Source of the DNA: JABWBR01 sp036741235
GTDB lineage: Bacteria; Bacteroidota; Bacteroidia; Chitinophagales; Saprospiraceae
DNA length: 35,986 nt
Direction: 5' to 3'
Assembly (NCBI GenBank): GCA_036741235.1
Contig: DAINSQ010000029.1
Coordinates: forward strand, 1 to 35,986
Shown: piece by piece, positions 23,239-31,799 of the stretch
Layout: each line of letters starts with the position of its first letter
How positions within the stretch are numbered: position 1 is the first letter of the stretch
Notes under the pieces: model-generated
The model's database searches: none
The model's input: only the letters and a program-made list of their open reading frames with translations
What the model was told of the DNA's origin: nothing
Position numbers and translations under genes: made by a program

Positions 23239-26200
23239 GATGATGGTGTTTTTGCTTGTTCTCTTGCCGCCCGTTTGTCTTCCAATCGCAAATGTCGGTC
23301 GTTATCTCTTATTTCTCCCCACGGGCTTCCCGGCGGATTTTTGCCCCTGTCTACTCCCCATTTGATGTTGGGTTTCTTGCGCAGTACATCGGCTTCCATA
23401 AATGGGCGAATATTCAGCCTTACGCCATCATTCAAATCGGGCGCCCAGCCCACGGGCTGTTGCTCCAGGGGTTTCCAGCGCACAAAAATATCATACGGGG
23501 CTTCACCTTCGAGGATGGCTTCTAATTTTTCTTTTAGCTTGATGGCGGCGCTCAGCAATCCTTCGGCCCCGCTTTCGCCGGCTTTCTTTTTGGCTTCGCA
23601 TAGGCGCAGCCAATCGCCCAGATAGGTGTAGATGAGTTTGGAGAGATTGTCCTTAGTGAGTTTGTGGTAGTTGACCAGCACCGAAAACCCGTCTTTGCGC
23701 CCATCCCAGATGTGCCAGAGGAAGGGGCGGTTTTGAAACAGCTTGCAGTGCTGCACAAAAAACTCATCCCGCAGCCAGGTTTCCAGGTTGGCGCTTTTGG
23801 CGCTTTCCTGTTGCAGCAGTTGGGCGATGGTTTGGTTGTGCCATCGGTCTTTGAATACTTCCTGCAGAAAATCCCGCAGCCGCTCGGCGCCGGCAGGTTC
23901 TGCATTGACGGAGGGAATGCAGAAAATGCCGTCTTCATCGCTTAAATGATCAAAGGCTTTCACGGCGGCTATCAACTCCCGGGCTTCCTCGGCCAGTTCC
24001 ATTTCGGTGTCGCTCTCCGCCGGCCAGCGATAGCCCAGCAGCCGGGCCATGGCCACCTGCAAGGGGTTGTCTGTTTTGCCGGGATGCCCGTGAAATAACC
24101 ACTGCGTGGGATCATCACTGTAAGGCTTGGGCAAGCCGTTGGGGTATTTTTCGGCAGCGACTTTTTGCCAGTGGGCTAAATCAAAATTGATTCTTGGAAA
24201 TGTGGCCTCGGAAATACTAAGCTTCTGATTTAGTTTTCTCAAATTTTCCCGAAACTGTTCTGTCCTTGAATACTCCCAAATAGCCAAAAGGTGTGATTCC
24301 TTTTCCGGAACAATCATTGCACCATTACGGTCCCATGCTTCGCCATACGAAATGGTAGCAGGTGTTTTAGCCATTCGAACTACATAAATTCCTTTCTTAT
24401 TCCAATATTTTACATTTTGTATTCTTGCACCTGGCACATTCAACAAATCACCCTTTCCGTTTTGCCAGTAAAGAATATGTTCTCTACCAGAAAACTCGTT
24501 TGTTTCTTCAAATGAATTCAGCTGAACTATCCAATCACTTGTTATGATTGGTAATTCATAGAATTTAAATTTGAATCTGTTACCATCCCCCGTATCTATT
24601 CCTGCTAAAGCATTTGCATATTTTCCTAGCAGGGCTGTTTGCTCCAAATTATCTAAGGAAACCACCGCATCCGGATTCCCCAACTGTTCCGCCTGTTTCA
24701 CGGTTTTGAGTTCGGCGGTTTTGAGGGCATCGTCTTTGGCGGCGGCGTTGGGGGCATCGCTTACATCGAGGCCGGTGAGGGGGTGGTCTTTGTCGGGTTT
24801 TTGGTGGGAGAGGGAGATGAGNNNNNNNNNNNNNNNNNNNNNNNNNNNNNNNNNNNNNNNNNNNNNNNNNNNNNNNNNNNNNNNNNNNNNNNNNNNNNNN
24901 NNNNNNNNNNNNNNNNNNNNNCGAGGCCGGTGAGGGGGTGGTCTTTGTCGGGTTTTTGGTGGGAGAGGGAGATGAGCATCACATTAAAATCCCACATTGG
25001 CGTTTGAAAACCCTTTGCACCCAGGCGAGCTACGATGCTCCATGTTTCGTTTTTCAGCAATTTCTCCCTAAACTTTTTATACGAGGTGAGAAACAGCCAG
25101 TTTTGTGGAATCACGCTGCACGAAATACCGCCGGGCATGTTTGCTTTCAGCATTTTATCAAGAAATACGGTAGCTAAATCGCCCTTCGCTTCCGGGTAGT
25201 TTTTCTCACAATAATCAGCCATGATTTTATCCTGCTTACCACGGCTGAGATACGGCACATTCGTAATCTGCAGCGTATATTTTTTCGCCAGCAGTTGTCC
25301 GGCTTTGGCAATACCGGCGGCCATCACGCCGCGTTCGAGTTGTTCGCTATCGGCTTCGTTTTCGAGGGCTTTTTTCAGCACGGGTTGCAGGTCGGAAAAG
25401 CTGGCGGTAAAGGCATCGGCTTTAATAGTGCCGGGGTCGAGCAGGCTGCCCAGTTCGGGGGCCAACTGAAAGTGCTGATAGAGCATGCGCATGCCGTTTT
25501 CAAGGCGTGCCTGGTCATCGGCTCTATCTACTTTGCCTACCAGTTTTACCCAGTCTTCAACTTTGCCTTTGGGGGCCATGCCGCTGCAGGCCAGGTTCAT
25601 ATCGGGCAGTACTTTGTAGTGCCCGCAGAACTTCCAGGCCGTGAGGGCCAGGTTAAAAGCGGCTATTTGGGTGCAGCGTGGGTCCAGCTCCAGGCCGTGC
25701 AGGTTTTCGGCAATTACTTTATCTGTTGCTTCTTCTTTGCTAAGGCCTTCTTCGTGCATGCGCAGGGCGGCAAACACGGGAAAAAGCGAGGCTACAAAAT
25801 GGCCGGAGCCCATGCAGGGGTCGAGGGCGGCGACTTCTGCGGTTTTATTGGGCCATCCTTCAAATTGGCCGGCGGCGGGGGAACCGTCTTCCAGTAAACG
25901 CAGGTATTCAAACTTCAGCGGGGGCTTTACGCCCGGGTTGCGGCTTGCCCACCAGGCGCCCAGGGTATTATCTATGAGGAAATGCACCATGTAGGGTTCT
26001 GTAAAAAGCTGCGTAACGGCGGGTAGTTTTTCGCCGTCAATTTTATCGCCGGCGGCATTGATGGTCGCTTTGGCTTCGCTTTGCCAAAACTGGTACACCC
26101 AACCCAGGGCGTCATCGGCTGTGAAGATGGCATCGTCCAAACCTTCGAGTATACTTTCCAGTTTTATTCGGTCGTCTGGAGCATAATTCACCTTCATCAA

Positions 26201-26644
26201 GGGGTCATCTACCCGGAAGATAGCGGGCAGCATACGGCCGGCGTAGTTGGCTGCTGCATCCCATTTATCGGCGAAACCTTCGTCTTTGGCCAGTTCTTCG
26301 CAGTCATCCATGGTAACGGCCACGCCATCGGGGTGCATGAGCAGGTGGTTGGCTTCCAGGAATATGGCAAAGAGCATTTTGTGCCAGGTTTCGTAGGCCA
26401 GTTCGTAGCTGAGGTGATTGATACGTTGTTCTGCATTGGCTTTCAGCTCATCGCCCAACAAACGGGCTTTACTGCGCAGGCTATTTCGGAGGCTGCGCGC
26501 TTCGGCGTCCATGTGGGCAAAAGGCTCGGGGTGATTTACGGCCATGACTTGCAGGGCATTGTGGGCGCCTTGCTCGGCCAGTTTGCGGGCTTGCTTAATG
26601 GCTGACTCCAGCTTGTTTCTTTGTAGGGTGGTAAGAACTGGCAT
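23235..26644 (-). CDS. pglX: BREX adenine-N6 methyltransferase PglX (split by an artefactual gap)
   Basis: PglX methylates the BREX recognition site to mark self DNA and supplies site specificity. The SAM-binding motif is DPCMGSGHF (275-283), and the catalytic motif IV reads TNVPYL (461-466) where many relatives have NPPY. The coding sequence appears broken at 24767-24976, but this is an assembly artefact: removing one 55-bp copy and the 100 Ns gives LTGLDVSDAPNAAAK across the join and one frame of about 1084 residues, normal for the family. Residues about 610-770 are encoded by a 480-bp AT-rich segment (24181-24660, about 37% GC) inside otherwise GC-rich sequence, at the expected target-recognition region. 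It overlaps brxC by 1 bp (TAATG) and the AlbA_2 gene by 4 bp. Confidence 0.94.
24767..24976. other. False gap: 55-bp duplicated contig ends around 100 N
   Basis: 24767-24821 and 24922-24976 are identical over all 55 bases and flank exactly 100 Ns (24822-24921). This is how two contigs that share a k-mer-length overlap look after scaffolding with a fixed-size placeholder. Collapsing the overlap restores the pglX frame, so the true sequence is 155 bp shorter. Confidence 0.93.
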
Positions 26645-29600
26645 TATTTTAAAATAATTGAGCTGGATTCCTTCAATAGGTTTTCTAATTCTGATTTCAA
26701 TTCTGCCACATAGCTTTCAATCTCAACCTGCGAAGTGATGGTCTTGCGGGGCAGGCTGTAGGTTTTGGCTTGTGGGGCCGACAGCAACACCGCCTCTTCC
26801 AATACCGACTGAAACTGGCCTGGCAGAGCGGCAATTTTGGTATCCCAGGTGTAAAGCGAAGCCTTGTTCAGTTGGTTGAGCAAAGCGGGGGCGTCCAGTG
26901 CTTTAATTTCAGGTTTTACCAACAATTGATGTTTTGCCAGTATGCTATGTTTTTGCTCCAGTATAAGTTTTTTGAAATAGGCATTGGCTTGCAAGTCGGC
27001 CATACGCGCATCGTAGAGGGCGTTGAACTGCTCCTTGCGTTTATTCAGTATATCAAGTAGTTTATCAGAGATGGCAGTTAAAACAGGCTGAATCAAATCC
27101 GGTTCCTGCAGTAATAAGCGGTTATTCTTGATAGCATCAGCCTCCGTTTTGATTTGCTCCATGTTGGGTTCATCAGGAGCATAACCCATTAAATCTACCA
27201 GCAAGTTCCACTGTGGCTCACGGTCATTTACCATTTTGGCCTTTGTACTCCATTCGGTAAACTTTGCCTGGAGCAAATCCTTTTGTTGGAGTATATCGAG
27301 CAACCGTTCATTGCCTTCCTTGTTTTCAATATCCCTGATAAAATCAATATTGATCGGCTCAGGCCTTGGCGCATCTCCGCCAACTTGCGCAGCAAGTGTC
27401 TTTAGTTTATCGAGGTAATCATTGGAATAAGGAAAAATCTCATGGTTAGGAGGGCAAGTGATTCCTCCATCCTGAAACAATTTGCGTATGGCAATCTTGT
27501 CCTTTGCACCCAAAATATGTACTTCCTTTTTGAATGTAGCCTGGTTGATTTTGGCTACTTTTAAATCGGTTTCGCTGGTAGAAATATGCTGCATATTTTT
27601 GAGCATAACCAGCATAGTATCCACCGCATCTTGCGGCCAACCGTAAGGCGCCTTCATGAACTGGTTGCGGATATCTTTTCCGGTTTTGGAGCTGTTGCCC
27701 ATAAACCGCAGGATTTCGGAAGCTACCGGGTGCTTGTCTACATCTCCTGTGTAGCTGATAGCATTTAACGCATCAGGATTGCCCGCCAGTGCCTTTGTTA
27801 AAGCCTGACCCCAGTTTGGAAAATCAGCTTTGCCCTTAAAGTCAGGGAACTGGCGGTCGGCAATGCTATTCAGCGCTTCCTGAATATTTTCCTTCAATGT
27901 GCCGGGCTGAACCTTATTGCCACCTGCAAGAAACACAATAGTTTCAGCACAAATCTTGTCAATCAAATCCTGAATAGCAGTTTTTGCCTGTGATTGACGG
28001 GTTTCCATGCTTTTTTTGGCTTGTTCGCCTTCGGGAGTAGAGGGCAAGCCCATTGCATTGATAGCTAAACCGGCGGCCAGGAATTTGATAATTTCTGTTC
28101 GCAATTCCGGGTCTCTGAATTTTTTTACAAAGGCATAAGCCAGGGGGGCGTTATTTCCCGCAGCCCGGATTTCGTTCTCTACACTTGCCTCATTTTCAAA
28201 CCAACCGTCCCGAATCCACAAGTTCAATTTATGTTCGGTATTGGGCATGGTATCTTTATCCCACAATTCAAAGTCGCGTACCATACGAGAAGTGCCTTGT
28301 GAGACACTGATACCCCTGGTCTTTTCTTTAAAATGGGCAATAATTTTCTCTCTTCGCAGTGTCTGAATCTGGTCGTCTCCGGAATTATTGAGTTTGATAT
28401 ATTGCTTGGTAAACTCTTGTTCCCATTCTGCACCGATTTTTGTTTGCAGTTTGTACTCATCATTAATAGGCATCAGGGCCTTTTCATCTACCAGTTTTTT
28501 TATTAATTGTTTGACTTTGGTGCGGAATGCATCAGCGTTTGTATTCAGGTTGTCAATGAGTAAATCGGCAATAGTATTCTCATTGGATTTCAGGCCGGTA
28601 TCAGCGATATTGGAGGTAATTTGATCCAGGAGGAAGACAGCGCTGAGGATTCGGCCTTCAATTTCGGCATCGCCTCCCTGCGCCTTTTTACCCTGAATCA
28701 AATTGCTGGTATCGTTTAACAACAAGCCGGCCTGAATAAGGTCGGCACGGGTTTGTGTAAAAATGAAATCGGCAGGTACAACAGCCCCCAATTCCTTTTC
28801 AGCGATAGTTTTCAAGCTATCGTCAATCAAACGCAATTGATTGCGCAGCTGACCTGATGTGCCTGCCACATCCACCACCTGCAATACTTTGTACCAGAAT
28901 TTTCTTGTGGACGGCAACAAGGGATAATCTGCAACCAACGTGTTTTTATCTTCTGTGAGATAGCCAAAAACCGAGCCTTCCAAATTTCGCGAGATTTCAC
29001 CGGATGCTGCCTCCAGTTTTGTATTCAATGGTGCGATGGCGGTAGGCTTCTTATCCAAAATAGTTTTTCGAATAACCGTTTGGATATCTGTATTGGTTAA
29101 CTGGATGGGGACCCTGAAGCGAGCCATCAGGCGTTGCAAATTGGGCGTATCGGTCAGCGCATTTTGTCCTGTACCTACCAAAAGGAACTTCCCATCGAAC
29201 CGTGAGCACAAGTCTTCTGCCAACAATTGCACATCGAATGCGAGGTTAGCATCTGTGCCAATAAATTGCTGCACTTCATCCAAAATGATGAGGGTGCAAG
29301 GGATTTTGTCTTCAAAAGATAAAGGCAGGATTTCTTCCCGGATGGTCTTAACAAAATCTTCCCGGCCAATAGTTTCTATTCTGGCAAACTGTGCCCTGAA
29401 AAGCTCAAGCAGTTTTGCCTCATTATCTGCCATTTCGGGCTTCATTTCCAGGACGGCTTTGGCGAGAGCGGTTGAAACAAATATTCGTTCAATTTCCGTT
29501 TTCAAGATCTTGCCATTGGTCTCCAAAATAGCCTGCACGCCATCATAAATGCCTTCCTTTTTTAACCAATGAACAAACTTGAAGTGGTGGTACTGCTGTG

Positions 29601-30078
29601 GCAGGCCCAAACTATTTAAGAAGATTTGCAGGAAAGAATACCGGATATCTTTTGAGGGAAAATCTCTGAGTGTACCTGCAATGGATAGTTTGCCAAGTAT
29701 TTTTTGCTTTCGGTCTATTTCTACAAACAGATCCTTGATATCCTGGGGCAGCGGCTTTATGCTTCGGGCTGTTTTACCGTTTGGAAATTCAAAATCGTTC
29801 CACAAGTAGCTGGCCATTTTCACCAAATGCGACTTACCGCTACCATAAAAGCCACTTACCCAAAAAGCGGGCTGTTCGGAACTGGAATAATTCTGCAAAT
29901 AAAATTCAAGGATCTTCTTCAATCCTTCGTGGTATTCTCCTTCACAGACGAATGTTTTTAATTCGTATTCAACGATGTTGAGGTCTTCGTTTTCATTGAT
30001 AGCTCTGATCTTGGCAACCCCTTCGTTTTTGAGGTTTACCTGCTCCGGATTCAGTGTAAATAGTTCTTTGTTCTTCAT
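26644..30078 (-). CDS. brxC: BREX protein BrxC (P-loop ATPase)
   Basis: A 1144-residue BrxC. Near the N-terminus FWVSGFYGSGKSHLVKMASY holds the Walker A motif (GFYGSGKS, 76-83), and LIILDEVQQFIG (about 262-273) is Walker B. The protein is otherwise long and largely helical, as expected for this large AAA+/ORC-like ATPase, which is required for BREX modification and defence. The length is normal. It starts 10 bp after brxB, and its stop overlaps the pglX start (TAATG). Codon composition is AT-richer than pglX, so the operon is compositionally uneven. Confidence 0.95.
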   Translation of the reverse strand: MKNKELFTLNPEQVNLKNEGVAKIRAINENEDLNIVEYELKTFVCEGEYHEGLKKILEFYLQNYSSSEQPAFWVSGFYGSGKSHLVKMASYLWNDFEFPNGKTARSIKPLPQDIKDLFVEIDRKQKILGKLSIAGTLRDFPSKDIRYSFLQIFLNSLGLPQQYHHFKFVHWLKKEGIYDGVQAILETNGKILKTEIERIFVSTALAKAVLEMKPEMADNEAKLLELFRAQFARIETIGREDFVKTIREEILPLSFEDKIPCTLIILDEVQQFIGTDANLAFDVQLLAEDLCSRFDGKFLLVGTGQNALTDTPNLQRLMARFRVPIQLTNTDIQTVIRKTILDKKPTAIAPLNTKLEAASGEISRNLEGSVFGYLTEDKNTLVADYPLLPSTRKFWYKVLQVVDVAGTSGQLRNQLRLIDDSLKTIAEKELGAVVPADFIFTQTRADLIQAGLLLNDTSNLIQGKKAQGGDAEIEGRILSAVFLLDQITSNIADTGLKSNENTIADLLIDNLNTNADAFRTKVKQLIKKLVDEKALMPINDEYKLQTKIGAEWEQEFTKQYIKLNNSGDDQIQTLRREKIIAHFKEKTRGISVSQGTSRMVRDFELWDKDTMPNTEHKLNLWIRDGWFENEASVENEIRAAGNNAPLAYAFVKKFRDPELRTEIIKFLAAGLAINAMGLPSTPEGEQAKKSMETRQSQAKTAIQDLIDKICAETIVFLAGGNKVQPGTLKENIQEALNSIADRQFPDFKGKADFPNWGQALTKALAGNPDALNAISYTGDVDKHPVASEILRFMGNSSKTGKDIRNQFMKAPYGWPQDAVDTMLVMLKNMQHISTSETDLKVAKINQATFKKEVHILGAKDKIAIRKLFQDGGITCPPNHEIFPYSNDYLDKLKTLAAQVGGDAPRPEPINIDFIRDIENKEGNERLLDILQQKDLLQAKFTEWSTKAKMVNDREPQWNLLVDLMGYAPDEPNMEQIKTEADAIKNNRLLLQEPDLIQPVLTAISDKLLDILNKRKEQFNALYDARMADLQANAYFKKLILEQKHSILAKHQLLVKPEIKALDAPALLNQLNKASLYTWDTKIAALPGQFQSVLEEAVLLSAPQAKTYSLPRKTITSQVEIESYVAELKSELENLLKESSSIILK

Positions 30079-30088
30079 TGAAGTATTT

Positions 30089-30634
30089 TTATAAGGTTAT
30101 AGGCCTTGCTAAATAATCCCATCCATCTCTGGCATCGAGTAAGCGATAATGATTGTGTTCAAACTCACCGGGGAAGAAAATGAGTAAGCGTCCTTTAAAA
30201 TCCTTGTCGCAGCTTTTGAGTACTTCAGACAAGCGGGCAAAGCCGAAAAGCGAAGACACATCTTTCAATGCGATTAATGTATTCTCGTCTTGTTCAATTT
30301 TCGATAACTCATTTTTTAAAAATTGAATGGCATATGGGATGAACTCAGCTTCCAATTGGTCAACAATGTATTTCGGGCTATTGAAATAGTCTTCTTTATA
30401 TTCATGGTTTGCCATCCAGGAGGGGAAGCATTGTTTTAGAGAAATACTTCTCCATTTTTTCCCTGCTCTGATAGCGGCTGTTTCAAATTCTCCCGAGTGC
30501 AAATCAATTTTTCGTTGTTCTGCCGGATCGTACACCAGGAACCATATTCTTTCCTGGCCGGATAAAGCGGATGACCAGGGTTCTTTAACAACTTTAGTGA
30601 AGGCCTCTATTAATAATTCAATTCGTGTTGGCAT
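30089..30634 (-). CDS. brxB: BREX protein BrxB (DUF1788)
   Basis: A 181-residue BrxB from ATG 30634 (MPTRIELLIEAF); a TTG three codons upstream is a less likely start. Typical DUF1788 stretches are RIWFLVYDP near the N-terminus and RLLIFFPGEFEHNHYRLLDARDGWDYLARPI at the C-terminus (the parts GRLLIFFPGEFE and YRLLDARDGWDYLA). It is a small conserved core component of type 1 BREX without a known enzymatic motif. It overlaps brxA by 17 bp and precedes brxC by 10 bp. Confidence 0.92.
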   Translation of the reverse strand: MPTRIELLIEAFTKVVKEPWSSALSGQERIWFLVYDPAEQRKIDLHSGEFETAAIRAGKKWRSISLKQCFPSWMANHEYKEDYFNSPKYIVDQLEAEFIPYAIQFLKNELSKIEQDENTLIALKDVSSLFGFARLSEVLKSCDKDFKGRLLIFFPGEFEHNHYRLLDARDGWDYLARPITL

Positions 30635-31352
30635 ATATTCCAATTTTGCTTAGCAGGGATGTAAAACTGATTGCTGTTACGTTACCCGCATATTGATACT
30701 GCATTAAATCTCTTTTTGCACATTCAAATGCTAATTCACGGAGTTTACTTTCAGGAAGGCACAAGGCCTTCACACCGATGCTAATCCAGATAAAGTCACC
30801 TCTGTCGCCTTTGAGGTAAGCAAGCAAAAATGCGAAACAAGCTACGCGGTAAGTAATTTCTGCTTCTGTTCTGATGTTCTTCACCTTGCCTTCAATAAAA
30901 CCTGCCTGCTTCCATGAACTTGCCATATTCTGAGCCATTGACCTTCGGGTATTTTCCGAATATTGATTCGGATGATACTTTTCAATCACTTCTTCAAATA
31001 GTTCTATCGTTGCTTTTTCACCTGGCTTTACTTGTTGCAACACCTCAATACTTTCAGCTAACAAATCATCTTGGTTAACAGCATATAAAAAAGCAATCAA
31101 GGGCTTCTCATGGGAATCTGCTATCTTCCAGAAGTATTTGAAAGCTAGAAATGGTGGATATTGTATATCAAAACCATAAAGCCGTTTCAAATAATTAGCT
31201 GTTTTTTCAACACCCGAGTTTGATTTTTTACCTGTAACATTCTCACCTAATGATTCCAGGAAATTATCGCTATCTAGAGAATAGGCCATCACCTTTTCCA
31301 ATTCAGCGTACATTATTGTTCTGCTTGTATGTATGGTCTTTATTTTCTTCAC
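30618..31352 (-). CDS. brxA: BREX protein BrxA (DUF1819)
   Basis: A 244-residue BrxA, a small helical DNA-binding-like protein of type 1 BREX. Recognisable are KLYGFDIQYPPFLAFKYFW-like N-terminal residues (RLYGFDIQYPPFLAFKYFW), MASSWKQAGFIEGK in the middle and a C-terminal RDLMQYQYAGNVTAISF. The frame begins with GTG at 31352, whose GTGA overlaps the XRE stop by 4 bp; ATG 31313 is the alternative start. Confidence 0.92.
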   Translation of the reverse strand: MKKIKTIHTSRTIMYAELEKVMAYSLDSDNFLESLGENVTGKKSNSGVEKTANYLKRLYGFDIQYPPFLAFKYFWKIADSHEKPLIAFLYAVNQDDLLAESIEVLQQVKPGEKATIELFEEVIEKYHPNQYSENTRRSMAQNMASSWKQAGFIEGKVKNIRTEAEITYRVACFAFLLAYLKGDRGDFIWISIGVKALCLPESKLRELAFECAKRDLMQYQYAGNVTAISFTSLLSKIGIYANTN

Positions 31353-31645
31353 TTGCGTAGCTGCTTATTCGTTTTTAATTCTTGTTCTGCTGCTTCCATT
31401 GCCTTGAGACCGACTTCTTCATCTTTTACTATATCGTATAGCTTATCCGCCAGCCAAAGCGTTAGCAACTGCTCTTCAGCAATGCCGAGCAGCATGGATA
31501 ACTTTTTCAGGTGCTGGCGGCTCACTGGTTTTTCATTGCTCTCCATTTTGCTGATGTAGGCAGTATCTACCTCCAGTTCAGCAGCCACCTGGCGTTGTAC
31601 CAGGCCTTTGGCTTCCCGCAACTCTTTCAGTTTTTTACCCAGCAT
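31349..31645 (-). CDS. XRE-family HTH regulator, first gene of the BREX operon
   Basis: A 98-residue protein with a Cro/C1-type helix-turn-helix at residues 1-60: LKELREAKGLVQRQVAAEL, then VDTAYISKMESNEKPVSRQHL and KLSMLLGI. A short helical tail follows. It is the promoter-proximal gene and overlaps brxA by 4 bp, so it probably sets the level of the operon, comparable in role to the WYL-type BrxR found in other BREX loci but of a different family. TGGTC repeats overlapping the promoter are candidate binding sites. Confidence 0.9.
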   Translation of the reverse strand: MLGKKLKELREAKGLVQRQVAAELEVDTAYISKMESNEKPVSRQHLKKLSMLLGIAEEQLLTLWLADKLYDIVKDEEVGLKAMEAAEQELKTNKQLRK

Positions 31646-31677
31646 ATTTACCGTGTTTGGTCTTGTCCTTAAATGGT

Positions 31678-31710
31678 CAAATTTACTAAAAGAAAAACAT
31701 AGGCTAGCAA
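31678..31710 (-). promoter_or_regulatory. BREX operon promoter
   Basis: On the minus strand TTG (31710-31708), a 22-bp spacer and TAAATTTG (31685-31678) fit the Bacteroidota -33/-7 pattern, the -7 box exactly. The box is 33 bp upstream of the XRE start at 31645. Two TGGTC pentamers (plus strand), 16 bp apart, surround the -7 and start region, and AAAT-GGTCAA-ATTT is a short dyad over the -7 box; both could be operators for the XRE protein. Confidence 0.6.
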
Positions 31711-31781
31711 CAGAAAAGAAAAAAGATTACTCTAATGATAATCAATGAAAAGAAACCAGAGCGGAAACAAAAACAAGGTAC

Positions 31782-31799
31782 TTACTTCCCAATACAAAA
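31782..31799 (-). other. Potential island attachment site at the mnmE 3' end
   Basis: The last 18 bases of mnmE, TTTTGTATTGGGAAGTAA, differ at one position from the attB of SGI1-type islands (TTCTGTATTGGGAAGTAA), which encodes the same FCIGK-stop. The BREX operon begins directly beyond it. No second copy or integrase was found in the window, so use as an actual att site is unproven. Confidence 0.35.

Noticed and set aside
24783..25007. Small plus-strand frames spanning the N run
   Set aside because: They exist only because of the duplicated contig end and Ns, and disappear when the overlap is collapsed.
23235..26644. Reading pglX as two genes or as a natural frameshift or phase-off allele
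   Set aside because: The break coincides exactly with a 55-bp duplicated contig end and 100 Ns; removing them restores a continuous family-typical frame.
23235..26644. Invertible pglX phase-variation cassette
   Set aside because: No inverted copy of a pglX segment, no flanking inverted repeats and no site-specific recombinase were seen in the window.
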